Of a stretch of 64,000 nt of DNA, positions 22,599 through 34,060 are shown in pieces. Every line of letters starts with the position of its first letter. The stretch's first letter is position 1. The notes below the pieces were generated by a model that had not been told where the DNA came from, ran no database searches, and worked only from the letters and a program-made list of their open reading frames with translations. Location of the stretch: contig BSBN01000140.1 in NCBI GenBank assembly GCA_027924645.1, forward strand, positions 8,562,501 through 8,626,500. The letters are read 5' to 3'. The DNA is from Cunninghamia lanceolata (taxonomy: Eukaryota > Streptophyta > Pinopsida > Cupressales > Cupressaceae). The position numbers and the translations under genes are program-made.

Positions 22599-23265
22599 CT
22601 AATAGGCCTTACTCTTGGTAGAATATACAAGGAAGATCCCTTCATCATATTCAATATTGCTTTTACCAACCACTTCTTCCTTTTTTATATAGCATTTGCT
22701 TCCAAAAACTTTAAAATACTTCACTGAAGGAATCTTACCATACCACAATTCATAAGGAATTTTTATATCATTACCGTTCACTTGAATTCTATTTAGAGTG
22801 TAGACAGCAGTATGCATGGCTTCTTTCCAATAGTCTTTTGGTAGGTCAGCGTCCTTAATCATTGTCTTAGCAGCTTCTTGAACAATTATGCTTATTGTTT
22901 CCATCATTCTATTTTCTTTATATAGCTGTATTTTTATCCCACTAGTCTCACAAAACATATTGATTCCCAGAGGTAAACTCTTCTCCTTTGTTAGTCTTCA
23001 AGTATTTGATTTTCATAATCAACTCATCTTCAACCATATATTTAAAGGTTTTAAATGCTTCTAAAGCTTCTAATTTTTCTTTGAGGAAGCTTAACCAAAT
23101 CATCTTAGAATAGTCATCAACAAACAACACAAAGTACTTGTCATCTTGGAGACTTTTCACTTTTGTGGGACCACAGAGATTTGTATGAATCAGTTCCAAC
23201 AATTCATTTGAGGATTTTTCTTCAACCTGTAAGCTTCTTTCAGTGTGCTTTTTAGTTTGACACAT
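22599..23265 (-). pseudogene. Element B' integrase (copy 2)
   Basis: Two overlapping frames give MCQTKKHTERSLQVEEKSS, ELIHTNLCGPTKVKSLQ (first catalytic D changed to N), FVDDYSKMIWLSFLKEK, IKYLKTNKGEEFTSG (second catalytic D changed to N, the family motif being RSDRGGEF), QEAAKTMIKDADLPKDYWKEAMHTAVYTLNRIQV and GIFLVYSTKSKAYQCYNKKL. Two catalytic Asp-to-Asn changes are both G-to-A type. It is non-functional. Confidence 0.85.
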
Positions 23266-23998
23266 CTTATAGATGAAATTACTGAAATGTATCCCTTCTC
23301 ACAGATCTTTCATAGCTTGAGCTGAGTTTATCCTTACTAGGTCATTAGGATTAATGTGACACAATTTCCTATGTCAAAGCCAACTTTCATGATTCTAGGT
23401 TATAAAGCAAATAATGTCGCCTTCTCTAATATGATAAATATTTTCTTCTATCCTTTTTCCACCAGCTATTACAACTCCAAATTTATCTCTGATTTCAAAG
23501 GCATCATTCTGAAATATAAAGTCGTATCCTTCTTTGCACAATTTACCAACGCTCAAGAGTGTTTGTCTTAGGCTTTCAACATAGGGAACATCTTTAGTAT
23601 GTTGTTTTCCAACAAAATTGATTGAACCTTTTCCACATATTTTTAGTAGTATGATCATCTCCAAATCTAACTAATCCTTCTTCATTCTTCACAAAATCAA
23701 TAAACTTGCCTTTATCACTAGTCATATGGTTTGAACAACTACTATCAATAACCCAATAGTTCCTTGCCTTTGGATCAAAGTTCTCATTGTCTTTACAATT
23801 TTCATCCTCTGAATTAAGACAATAGTCATCATTTTCATCTTCTTCAACATCATAAAATATTTTCTTGGATTCTCTATGTTTGCCTTCTTCATCGTAAATT
23901 TATAAGTTTCTTTTTGGACATCTGGAAACATAGTGCCTAACTTCAACACACTTGGAACAATTGAAAGATAATTTGTCCTTGCGTGACATGCCAAATCA
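23266..23998 (-). pseudogene. Element B' CCHC, protease and pre-integrase (copy 2)
   Basis: Counterpart of 15409-15795 plus the pre-integrase region. The 23395-23664 frame reads ICGKGSINFVGKQHTKDVPYVESLRQTLLSVG, then FGVVIAGGKRIEENIYHI (GAG-pre-integrase domain). The protease box WVIDSSCSNHMTSDKG is legible near 23745. Frameshifts break the acidic region and the knuckle. Confidence 0.75.
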
Positions 23999-24032
23999 AC
24001 CTCAAGTTATCAGGGTTTATTCCAAGGAACCT

Positions 24033-24044
24033 GCTCTAATACCA
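24033..24044 (-). other. Element B' primer-binding site
   Basis: The minus strand reads TGGTATTAGAGC, one mismatch from the initiator-Met complement, two bases from the LTR start at 24047. Confidence 0.85.
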
Positions 24045-24388
24045 ATTGTTGAAATACATAGGATAACTATGTAATGAAATAACTTGCACAATAGAAGATG
24101 ATGATATGAAATATGCTGCAAATACTTGATAATAACTGAGAATAACAGGCCACTTCGAGGGGGTAAACCTCCAAATATCTCTAATGAGAACACAATTCAC
24201 AATATGATGATGAAATAAGACTCACATCCTCTAATATATACCTAATTATGCTATCCCTATATAAGCCCTTGACTGACCTAACTAACTAATTAATAATGTA
24301 ATAATGATAACATGACTTAATTAGGAGTTAAGATAGCCACAAGATGACTATTCATATCCTAATGTACACCAATATTAAGGGCATAGCT

Positions 24389-24405
24389 TTCCCCCCTCTT
24401 CAAAG
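24389..24405 (-). promoter_or_regulatory. Element G polypurine tract
   Basis: The minus strand reads GAAGAGGGGGGAA before the 3' LTR. Copy 1 has the equivalent at 16211-16226. Confidence 0.75.
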
Positions 24406-24880
24406 AAGCATTGTCCTAAATACTAATCAAGTGTGGATTCTTTTCAATGAACTCCTCATCCTCCCATGTGGCCTCTTCAACTAGTAAATTCTTTCATTGG
24501 ATGAGATACTCAATGAGAGTTCTATTCCTCAGCTTCTTCATGCATGTTTAAAAAATGCATTCTGGTTCCAAAATGATCCTTCCTTCTTCATCAAGCTCTG
24601 GTAGTACTATTTGAGTAGGAATATTATGCCCAATTACCTTCTTTAAACAAGAAACATGACAAACTAGATGTATCTTTGTTGTTGGTGGCAACTCTCGCTT
24701 GTAGGCAACACTACTGATCTTTTGCATGATTTGGTATGGCCCATAATACCTTGGAGGCAAGTTATTATTCTTTTTTTGTTGCTTTAGTGAGATTTTCTTA
24801 TAAGGATGCAATCTCAAGAAGACCCAATCCCCAGCTTCAAAACTTCTTTCACTATGATGTTGGTCTACCTTCTGTTTCAT
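24406..24880 (-). pseudogene. Element G integrase C-terminus and chromodomain
   Basis: Frame 24548-24880 reads KQKVDQHHSERSFEAGDWVFLRLHPYKK, PPRYYGPYQIMQKISSVAYKRELP, HLVCHVSCLKKVIGHN and stops early (CIF then TAA). The chromodomain part (LIQWKxLLVEEATWEDEEF-like) follows in a shifted frame to about 24420. It is better preserved in copy 1. Confidence 0.85.
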
Positions 24881-25640
24881 TCAATTTTGTGTCATGGCTA
24901 AATTCTCCTTGAGTCCTGCAAGTAGCTGTTGTTGATGAAGCAAGTGGTCCTCTACTACCTAAACTCTTGGTGACACCTTTAATGATGATGTGATGGAAGG
25001 AGGATGATATCCATAAAGTGCCAAAAATGGAGATATTTTTGATGAGCTATGAAAAGAAGTGTTATACTACCATTTTGCAAGTGCTAGCCAATCTACCCAT
25101 TGAGATTGTTTCTCTGAAGTGAAACAATGTAGAATCCTTCCAAACACTTATTAACAACCTTAGTTTGCCCATCTGACTGAGGGTGGTATGAAGAACTATG
25201 AGCCAATTTTTTACCCAAACATGAGAATAATCTTTCCAAAAGTGACTAGTAAAGATAGGATCACAATCACTAACAATAACCTTAGGTGTACCATGTAGCT
25301 TTTGGATATTCTCCAAAAAAAACTTTTACCATTGCACAGTTTGCTATAAATGGATTTGATAATGCAATGAAATGTGCATATTTAGTGAGGTGATCAACTA
25401 CTACCATGATGACATTATGACCTTTAGATTTGGGAAGCCCTGTGATGAAGTCCATGGATACATATTCCCAACACTAGCTAGGAATAGATAAGGGTTGCAA
25501 GAGATGTAGTGTCTTAATTATCTCCCCTTTATTCCTTTGACAAATCAAACATTCAGCCAAAAAATTTTGAACATCACTTTTTAGCCCTTCCCAAAAAAAT
25601 CTTACTTGACCCGATGATATGTCTTCAAAAATTCTAAATG
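24881..25640 (-). pseudogene. Element G integrase core
   Basis: Minus-strand pieces of the gypsy integrase: zinc-finger region (CLICQRNKGEII-like, near 25530), [33 protein letters not shown] residues (25360-25460), then [25 protein letters not shown] (25316 and below; SDRD changed to SDCD) and an HPQSDGQ-equivalent in a shifted frame. At least two frameshifts. The ancestral junction point of the tandem duplication (25378) lies within it. Confidence 0.8.
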
Positions 25641-26493
25641 ACCACCAACTGGAGACTCATGCAGTTATATGAGAATATTGTCTTTAAGAGTGGAATTCTT
25701 GCAGAGATACAAAATGCTCTTTATACCAAAGAGTGTCCCCCTTCCAACAAAACTTATCTAAACTACTAGGATAACTTTTTAATTGTTGGATGAGATTACT
25801 TGTCACAACATCATTTTACCACTCTTCTTTGGCTTCTTCCACCCAATTTGCTTTTAATATTGAAAGGGTACACAATAAGGCTTCATCTTTCTCATCCTTC
25901 CTAGAAAGTGCATATGCCACAATATTTTCCTTCCCTTTCTCATATATAATCTCAAATCCCAACATCTTAGTGACCCATTTTTGTTTCTCTTTAGAAGATA
26001 ATCTTTGTTCCAAAAAATATTTTAGGCTATCATGATCTATCTTAACCTTGAAGTGTCTACCCATTAGATAAGGCCTCCATTGTTTAACTGCATCAAGGAT
26101 CACTAGCATTTCCTTCCCATAAATAGGTTTGATTTGATTCTTTCCCTTTAATTGATGACTCTCAAAAGTAATTGGTCAACCTTCTTGCATGAGAACTGCT
26201 CCTATCCCATTCCCAGAAGCATCACATTCCACAATGAATTCCTTGGTGAAGTCTGGAGTGGCAAGCACTAGAGTTGTACACATAGCCTCCTTCAATCTCT
26301 CAAATGTTGCATTAGCAGACTCATTCCAATGAAAAGAATCCTTCTTCAATAGAGTGGTGAGGGGTGCTGCTATATGACCATAATTCTTCACAAATCTTCT
26401 ATAGTACCCTATCAATCCCAAGAAACCCCTCAGTTTCTTAATGATTTTTGGAATAGGCCATTCCATGATAGCCTTAATTTTGTTAGGGTCCAC
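25641..26493 (-). pseudogene. Element G RNase H
   Basis: Two frames. 26176-26493 reads [41 protein letters not shown], then [20 protein letters not shown] (first RNase H Asp). 25816-26109 reads AVKQWRPYLMGRHFKVKIDH (Asp of the TDH box), LKYFLEQRLSSKEKQKWVTKMLGF and a VAYALSRK (usually DALSR) motif. A stop near 26175 separates them. This is the typical Ty3-gypsy arrangement of RT thumb, then RNase H. Confidence 0.88.
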
Positions 26494-27300
26494 CTTTACT
26501 CCATGTCATACTATGTGTCCCAAATACTTCACCTCCTTAAGACCAAAAGCACACTTGGATGGCTTAGCATAGAGTTGATGATCTTCAAATAATTGTAATG
26601 CTTGATCTACATGCTACAAATGTTCTTCCCAAGTCTTGCTATAAATCAATATATCATCAAAGAACACTAACACAAACTTTCTTAAGAACTTCTTAAAAAT
26701 GGAATTCATGAAACTTTTGAATGTAGCTGGTGCATTGGTAAGACCAAATGGTATTACCAAAAATTCATAATGACCCTCATGAGTTCAAAATGTTGTCTTA
26801 CAAATATCTTCCTCCTTAATCTGAATTTAGTGATAACCAGATCTAAGATCTAACTTGGTAAAATACATAGCTCCATTCAATTCATCTAGTAAATCATCAA
26901 TGAGTGGAATAAGAAACTTATCTTTAATGGTGTATATGTTGAGCAATCTTTAATCCAAACACATGTGCCAAGTTTCATCCTTCTTACATACCATCACCAT
27001 AGGTGAGGAGTAAGCACTTTGGCTATGCCTGATAATTCCTACCTCTAGCATCTCCTCAATAATTTTTTCTATCTCACTTTTTTGTATGTGTGGGTAGCTA
27101 TAAGGCCTGATGTTTGGTGGTTGGCTCCCTAGAACTAGTTGTATGGCATGATCATGATCCCTCTTAGGAGGAAGTCCTTTAGGCATATCTCCAAGAACCA
27201 CTGAGTGACGATCAATTATTTCTTGTACTTCTAGATGAGTAGGAGTAGTAGATTGAGAGACTTCTACTGAATATAGCTGGGCCACAAATCCATCCATTCC
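26494..27300 (-). pseudogene. Element G reverse transcriptase
   Basis: Starts within the 254-codon frame 26950-27714 (EIIDRHSVVLGDMPKGLPPKRDHDHAIQ, then PYSYPHIQKSEIEKIIEEMLEVGIIRHSQSAYSSPMVMVCKKDETWHMCLD) and continues after a stop at 26947-26949 as [64 protein letters not shown] (active-site FxDD). Several CAG/CAA-type stops interrupt it. Assignment to Ty3-gypsy RT is firm. Confidence 0.9.
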
Positions 27301-28353
27301 TTTCTTAAGAAACTTTTGCATTTGATGAGAGATTACCATCCATTCCTCTAATATGGGTTCCTCCTCTTCTTCCTCACTTGGACCTTCAATATAGAACAAT
27401 TTCTTTTCACTACATTTATGTCCTCGACTATATTTGTTATCACAATTGAAACATAACCCTTTTGCTCTTTTCTCCTCAATTTGTTGTGGAATCAACTTAT
27501 TAGGTTGAGGAAGATAAGTTGTTGAATATCCTTTCTCTCTTGTCACATTAGCCCCTTGCTTCTTAGGAATCAAATACTTCTCCTCTACCCTGCATGGTAA
27601 GATAAAAGACTCATTTATAGAGCTAGGACTAAACATGCGTACCTCATGTTGAATGTGATTCTTGAGAGCACCCAAGAGTAAATCATTCAAGTTATCCTTT
27701 GTAATTATATCCACTCTTAAGGATAGATTTTGGAATTGTTGAATATAATCCTTAATTGATCCTGTTTATTAAAGTTTAGCAAGCTAGCTGAAGAAGTTGT
27801 CTGTCACACTATTGCTATATTGTGCTTGGAGTTCCTCTATAAGAATTGACCATGAGATGATGAGACCCTTTTTCCTTTGATGAGTACAAAGCCAACTCGA
27901 TACCAAATGAATTGATCTGATTCTAGATATAAGGAAGCCATCATGACCTTTTATCCATTTGGGATTTGATGTACTTCAAAAGAATTCTCTATTTGGTTTA
28001 TCCATGTTAGAGGATCCTTTTCATCAAAATTGTGCATATCCACCTTTGGAAACAAAATTCCTAGATCCAATAGGAGTATTAAAATTTGTATCAGTATTAG
28101 ATGACTTGGAGGTTTCACCTTGGTTGCTTGAGAACTCATTTCTTGGTTCATTCATATAGACACTTAACATGCTTCGTATATCTGATATATCTCCTCTTAG
28201 GTCACACATATCCACCTTCATTGAGGAAATGTCTTTCTTGACCTTACTAATTTCCTCATTAGGATTACTATCCTCAATTGTTACCCCATCCTTATCAGGA
28301 GTCTTCCCTGGTGTGACAACATTCTTTTTTTCCCTTGTTGCAGGCCCTATCAT
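27301..28353 (-). pseudogene. Element G gag with CCHC knuckle, fused directly to RT region
   Basis: Gag starts at the ATG at 28351-28353 (MIGPATREKKNVV). The retrotransposon-gag core reads PKVDMHNFDEKDPLTWINQIENSFEVHQ near 28000; further frames decay to 27720. The frame 26950-27714 then gives the gag C-terminus, a knuckle CFNCDNKYSRGHKCSEK at about 27430-27480, an acidic EEEEEEPILEEW stretch and at once the pre-RT block MQKFLKKGMDGFVAQLYSVE. The roughly 200-300 residues with the DSG/DTG protease expected between them are missing without loss of frame. Confidence 0.85.
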
Positions 28354-28846
28354 GATCGGAACCAATAATTTTGAAATAAATCACACAAATGAAACTTAAA
28401 TTCTCTAAAATGTTTATTGTAACTTACTAGGTCCAAAATATCTCTCACCCAGAAAAATTTCCAAGAAATAAATAGATTTGCAGCCTTGAGAGCAAATTTT
28501 GTGGAAACCCTAATTTTGCAATAACTCACTTATTTCTTCTCCAATTTCTCTAAATTTTGAATTGTAGGCTCCTCTAGTATGTCTTCAAAAACATTATAAA
28601 AATTAGGCTCCAATTCCGTAGGATGTGAGAGATATGTAGATCCCAAATAAATTGTGTAGAAATCGTAATTCTGCAATAATTCGCTCAATTCTGCTCTAAT
28701 TCCTCTAAAATATGGACTGTAGCTTCTTTAATATGATCCTCAATTTAAAAATCAAAATTTTTTTTGCTAAAATATGAAAGATATGGTCTTCCCAAAATCA
28801 CCTCTAATATTGAGAAAAAACCTTGCCTCTGTAGTGCCAAGATCAT

Positions 28847-28858
28847 GCTCTGATACCA
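28847..28858 (-). other. Element G primer-binding site
   Basis: The minus strand reads TGGTATCAGAGC two bases after the 5' LTR (28861-29194); complementary to initiator-Met tRNA. The leader to gag is about 490 bp. Confidence 0.92.
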
Positions 28859-28860
28859 CT

Positions 28861-29194
28861 TGTAATGAAATAACTTGCACAATAGAAGAAGATGATATGA
28901 AATATGCTACAAATACTTGATAATAACTGAGAATAAGATACCACTTTGAGGGGGCAAACCTCCAAATATCTCCAATGAGAACACAATTCACAATATGATG
29001 ATGAAATAAGACTCACATCCTCCAATATATACCTAATTATAAAAAGACTGAATAGACACACCCCTATATAAGTCCTTGGCTGACCTACCTAACTAATTAA
29101 TGATGTAATAATGATAACATGACTTAATTAGGAGTTAAGATAGCCACACGCTAACTATTCATACCCGATGTACACCAATATTAAGGGCGTAACA
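28861..29194 (-). repeat. Element G right LTR (5' LTR)
   Basis: 334 bp, with a TATATAGG-type box for the minus strand near 29065-29072. The left LTR 24070-24388 differs by a 17-bp deletion and many substitutions, so G is clearly older than A. Confidence 0.9.
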
Positions 29195-29199
29195 AACTA

Positions 29200-29694
29200 A
29201 GAGGGGGGTGAATCAGTTGTCAAAAAAACTTAGCTTCATATGAATATCCAACCATCAACTACTTAATTATTGATAATCAGATTTAATCATGAAAGCATAG
29301 AACCATAAAATTCATCACAATCACACATTCAACACAGTAGACACCATATTTTTATGTGGAAAACCCTAGAAGGGAAAAACCATGGTGGGTGTTAGCCCAC
29401 AGAAATATATATGTTATATCAATACTGAAAAATAGAGGCTCACTGCCCAAAAATGCTCACTGCCAAGGATTTTGAACTGAGATAATAGCATCTAGTCCAT
29501 GTTAGGGTTTAGTTCCATTTAAGTGCAATACATTTCCTCTACTCTTCTCTACCTTAACTCTTCACACTTATCTTTGCATTTTTCCCAAGGATATCTTTTT
29601 CACAATTTCATTATACAAGCCTTTATACAATTCATCAACCTTCGAATGTACATAAAGGTCAGCATTACATTCATCAACCGTTGGAACAATCTCC
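29200..29694 (-). repeat. Element B' right LTR, middle piece
   Basis: B LTR sequence between elements G and D, including AGTTGTC, GGGAAAAACCATGG and a shortened CTCACTGCC block (29436-29470). The LTR continues at 35700-36599. Confidence 0.9.
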
Positions 29695-30613
29695 TATTGG
29701 GATAAGGTTCCATTAACCTTGTAAATCCCAATATTGTGTTTATTCCATTTATTATATGTAATTTGTAATTATCCATGAGATGTACTAGTTTCACTAGCAG
29801 GGGTAATTTCAGAGTAACTGGAGGTAATTCCAGAGTGACTTTTACTATTGGCAAATGTAAAAACTCAAAGTAAATGAGGGTAGGCATGCTCCCTTGAGGA
29901 ATCTACTATATTTGGCATGTATGACAATTGTCATAATGTCTGGTAAGTGAATCTATGACAGTTGCAAGTTGTCATAAGATTTTGTGATTTTATGATGCAT
30001 ATGACGGATATGTTAGTTGTATATTTGTTATATTTAGCTCGAGGTGCCTATGTTGAAAAGGATGCATGTTGGAGGTATTTATGATGGTTATGACATGTCA
30101 TAAGATGTCATTCTTGTATGGGTGTCCAACTTTGAATGGGTCAACTTTTGACACTTGGAGGTTTCTTGTAGGTGCCATTTTGATGCTTGCATGCAGGATA
30201 TTTGGAGGAGAGAGAAGGTGAATGCAGAGGATATATTGGAAAACATTTCTATAAGTATTTTCCATGTATTTGTTGTTGCAATACAGATTTTAGGTACTCA
30301 GGTGTTGTAGGAATGTTGTCAGATTGAAGAGTGAAGGAGAGATTGGTGGTGTTGTTGTATTGTACAATCTTTTACAGATTAATATAAACATTGGGCCTCT
30401 TTTCTATGTGGAATTTTTACTCGAAAGGGTTTTCTCCATGTTAAACACTATGTCATTGTGTCTTGTGTTGAGCTCTTCATGCTCAGCATTTTCTCCATAG
30501 TGGGTTTTATGTTTTATTACAATCTCCATTGTTAATAGCACACAGTTAAAGATTGTTGAAATTTATTCGAATCAAATTTCCATTGAAGTAGTGTTTCTTT
30601 CATTTCTAACATT

Positions 30614-30625
30614 TGGTATCAGAGC
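30614..30625 (+). other. Element D primer-binding site
   Basis: TGGTATCAGAGC two bases after the 5' LTR; initiator-Met type. Confidence 0.93.
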
Positions 30626-30719
30626 TTGGCTAGCTTTGACTCTTGGGTGGTAGTGTGGAAGTTGTAGCTGTAGTAGGAGATTTGGTCATGTTTTGTTTTG
30701 CAGATCTTGTGTTGTTATT

Positions 30720-31570
30720 ATGGCTCCATCCACCGTTGCATCAACCTCTCTAATGGACATTGAGAAGTTCAACGGAACGAGGTATGAGTTGTGGAATCTA
30801 AAAATGGAAGATTTGTTGGGAGAAAGAAACCAATGGCTGGTTGTTAAAAAAGAGAAGAAACCTAATGATGCCTCTTCAGATGAGTGGGCTAGACTAGATA
30901 AGAAGGCACGGGGAACCATCTGTTTGTGTCTTTCAAATTCTGTGCTACTGAATGTCGCAAAGGAAGAGGCTGCATACAAATTGTGGAATCGGTTGAATTA
31001 GATCTACCAAGCCAAGAGTATGGTAAATAAATTTTATTTAAAAAGGAAGTTGTTTTCTTTGAAAATGAAAGAGGGTGAGTCAGTTGTAGAGCATTTAAAT
31101 TCTTTTAATTTGTTGATGAGTCAGCTTGCTTCAGTAGATGTTGAAATTGATGAGGAAGATAAATGTATCTTGCTTCTTTATTCTTTACCTGAATCATGGG
31201 AAAATGTCATTTTGGCTATCAGTGCTAACCTCATAGATCTGAAGTTGGATGCTCTTGTTGTAGTTTTACTGGCATAGGAATTGAGGAAGAAGAGTTCAAA
31301 TAGTTCAGGTGATGCTCTCAGTATTAGGGGAAGGTCTAAGGAAAGAGGACCAAAGGGAGATCAGAAAGGGGCTAAGGACAAGTCCAAGCGTCGGTCTAAG
31401 ACTCCTAGTAAAAAGATTAGATTTAAGTGTTGGAACTAGGGTAAAAGGGGACATGTGAAGAAGGAGTGCAGAAATCTCAAGAAATAGTGGGAGAGTGCTT
31501 TGGATAAGTCCTCGAATGTAAGTGAAGAAGTTTTACTTTCTACATGTAATCTTGTTTCTAATGATCACTA
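30720..31570 (+). pseudogene. Element D gag with CCHC knuckle
   Basis: ATG at 30720 (MAPSTVASTSLMDIEKFNG). Copia gag: FNGTRYELWNLKMEDLL, ARLDKKARGTICLCLSNSVLLN, then after a TAG at 30999-31001 IYQAKSMVNKFYLKRKLFSLKMKEGESVVEHLNSF, then after a TAG at 31275-31277 ELRKKSS, a basic linker and a knuckle CWN-GKRGHVKKEC in which the second Cys position is a stop. Further TAG at 31485-31487. It forms the particle shell in active relatives. Confidence 0.88.
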
Positions 31571-32700
31571 GTTGGTTGACTCAAGATTGTCATTTCATAT
31601 GACCCCACATAAGGAATGGTTCTCCACATATGAAGAATATGATGGAGGTAATATCTACCTTGGTGATAACTCTTCATATCCAATTATCGGGAAAGGAAAG
31701 GTATTGTTGTATTTCAATGATGGGAGGATTAAAACGCTCCCTGGTTTTTTGCATGTTCCTAGATTAGCTACAAACCTGATTTCAATTTTGAAGTTGAATG
31801 ATTTGGGAATGCATGTGACATTTGACAAGCATGGCTGCAGATTGGTAAGAGGGAACTTGGTGGTAGCAAAGGGAATAGATTCAGGAACTTGCTTAAGCTT
31901 GAAGCCAGTACAGTTTGTAATGGCTCCTATGTATCTGAGGCCACTACTGAAAATATATTTACGTTGTAGCACCACAGATTGGGCCACACAAGCAATAATG
32001 TATTAAAAACTATTAAGAATAAATAATTGTTGGATGGTTTCTCCTATTCTGATGAGCACTTTGATTTTTATGAGCATTGTGTGTTTGGTAAACAAAATAG
32101 AAATCATTTCTTTTGGGAAGTAATAGAGTAAAAGAGAAATTAAAAATTATTCATACAGATGTGTTTGGGCCTATGGATAATGAATCTATTGGAAAATCTT
32201 GTTATTTTGTCACCTTCATTGATGATGTATCCAAATATACATGGATTTATTTTATGACACATAAATCTAAATTTTTCACTAAGTTTAAGGAATTCAAAGT
32301 CTTAGTAGAGAACTAGTCAAGCTTAAAGATAGATATATTAAGATCTGACAATGGAGGGCAATATTGCTCTAAGGAATTTGATGAGTTTTGCAAGCATGTA
32401 GGTATAATCAGAGAAAAGACAACTTCATATACACCACAACAGAATGGTGTTGTAGAAAGGATGAACCAAACAATTATGGAAAGGGCCAAAAGTATGCTTA
32501 GTGATGCACAGTTGGATAAATGCTTTTGGGCAGAGGCTGTGTGCACTGCTCGCTACTTGATAAATAGATCTCCTTGTAAGGATCTTGATTCGACACATTA
32601 TGAAGTGTGGACAGGTAAGAAACCTTTTGTTTCACATTTAAGGGTTTTTTACTATGGGGCTTTTATTCATGTGCCTAAGGAAAAGTGATCTAAGTTGGAT
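31571..32700 (+). pseudogene. Element D protease and integrase
   Basis: Protease box LVDSRLSFHMTPHKEWF, where the family has DSGAS: the catalytic Gly is lost. GAG-pre-integrase follows with a frameshift near 31975 (HHRLGHTSNN legible in another frame). Integrase: IHTDVFGPM, FIDDVSKYTWIYF, then after a TAG at 32314-32316 LRSDNGGQY, QQNGVVERMNQTIMERAKSML, CFWAEAVCTARYLINRSP, and a CGA-to-TGA-type stop at 32686-32688. D, D and E catalytic residues are still legible. Confidence 0.88.
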
Positions 32701-34060
32701 CCAAAGGCTAAAAAGTGTACATTTATTGGATATGGTGATAATGTCAAAGGTTATAAGCTTTGGAATCCACTAACCCATAAGATTATCTTTTCTAGAGATG
32801 TTATTTTCTAGGAACTTAGAGCTATTTCAGAACCTAAAAAACCAAAAGAAAAAGAAGAAAAGGTAAAGAAGGTGCACTTTGAGCTAGAGTAGCAAGATGC
32901 ACCTCATGAAGAACAGAATGATGGATTGGGGGGTGAAGAAGAAGAAGAAGAATCAATTAGTTCTGATGAAGATGAGTCTATTGTTACAGAATAAGTTGGT
33001 GTAGATGATCATATAGAATAATGAGTAGAGTCTCTTATTCCACCCTTGAGGAGATCCACAAGACAATGAAATCCAGTTGATAGGTATAGCCCACCAGATT
33101 TATGTTGTGTATATGCTTTATTGAGTACTAACGATGAACCTAGATCCTACAGGGAAGCTATTTCTACAGATGATAGTGAGTCTTGGTAGTTAGCCATGTA
33201 GGAGGAGATGATGGCTTTAGACTCTTGTAACACCTTGGATCTTGTTCATTTGTCCAAAGGAAGAAAGGCCATAGGATGTAAGTGGGTCATCAAGAAGAAG
33301 TTTGGAGCAGACGAGTCATTAGAGAAGTACAAGGCTAGACTAGTAGCCAAAGGCTACTCCCAGAGAGAGGGAGTTGATTTTGGTGAGATATTCTCTCCTG
33401 TTGCTAAATTGACTTCTATTAGATTTCTCTTATCCATTGCTACAGCTTATGATTGGGAGATTGAGCAAATGGATGTTAAGACTGCATTCTTGTATGTTGA
33501 TCTTGAAGAGGAAATTTATATGCAACATCCTACAGGTTTTGAGGTAAAAGGAAAAGAACATTGGGTTTGCATGTTAAAGGGGTCTCTTTATGGTCTAAAA
33601 CATTCCCCCGAAATGTGGTACCAAAAGTTTGATTCATTTGTTTTGAAATTGGGTTTTGTTAGAAGTGAGGAGGATCATTGTGTTTACATTTATTGTGTTG
33701 ATGATTCTATATTGGCTATTGCTTTGTATGTTGATGACATGTTTTTCAGTAATACTAAGGGTATGATAAGTGAGCTTAAATATCAACTTTCAGGTGTATT
33801 TGAGATGAAGGATCTTGGTACTGCAAGCTATAATTTGGGAATGGAGATTAGGAGGGACATAGTTAATAGAAAGATTTGGTTGTCACAAAGTAAGTATATG
33901 AAAACTATTTTGCAGAGGTTTAGTTTGTAGGACTATAACCTAGTTAGAGTTCCTTTACCTATTGCTACTAAGATTTCATTAGATATGTGTCCAAAGATTG
34001 AGGATGATCTTGAGGATATGTCTAATGTGCCATATGCTAGTGATGTAGGGAGATGTATGC
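32701..34060 (+). pseudogene. Element D reverse transcriptase
   Basis: The integrase tail and acidic linker (32701-33180) carry several stops. RT reads SCNTLDLVHLSKGRKAIGCKW, YKARLVAKGYSQREGVDF, FSPVAKLTSIRFLLSIA, EQMDVKTAFLYVDLEEEIYMQ, MLKGSLYGLKHSPEMWYQKFD and ALYVDDMFFSN (active-site YVDD intact). TAGs at 33187-33189, 33199-33201 and 33928-33930 break it. All three would be Gln (CAG) in the ancestor if the family pattern holds. Confidence 0.9.

Larger units (their letters stand above)
17200..25378. repeat. Tandem segmental duplication, copy 2
   Basis: This is the second copy of the block in 1930-17190. It continues past the point where copy 1 stops (integrase frame near 25378) into the rest of the gypsy element, so this copy keeps the original context on its right side. 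It lacks element A and keeps the empty GGTAC target at 19944-19948. Confidence 0.9.
24070..29194 (-). mobile_element. Element G: Ty3-gypsy chromovirus with protease deletion
   Basis: 5125 bp, LTRs 24070-24388 (319 bp) and 28861-29194 (334 bp), TGTAATGAAA...GGGCGTAACA (the left end mutated to GCATAGCT). AACTA target duplications are at 24065-24069 and 29195-29199. Minus-strand order: primer site, gag with CCHC, RT, RNase H, integrase, chromodomain, polypurine tract. The protease is missing between gag and RT. It inserted in the B right LTR before the tandem duplication, since the truncated copy 15876-17190 has the same target duplication. Confidence 0.92.
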
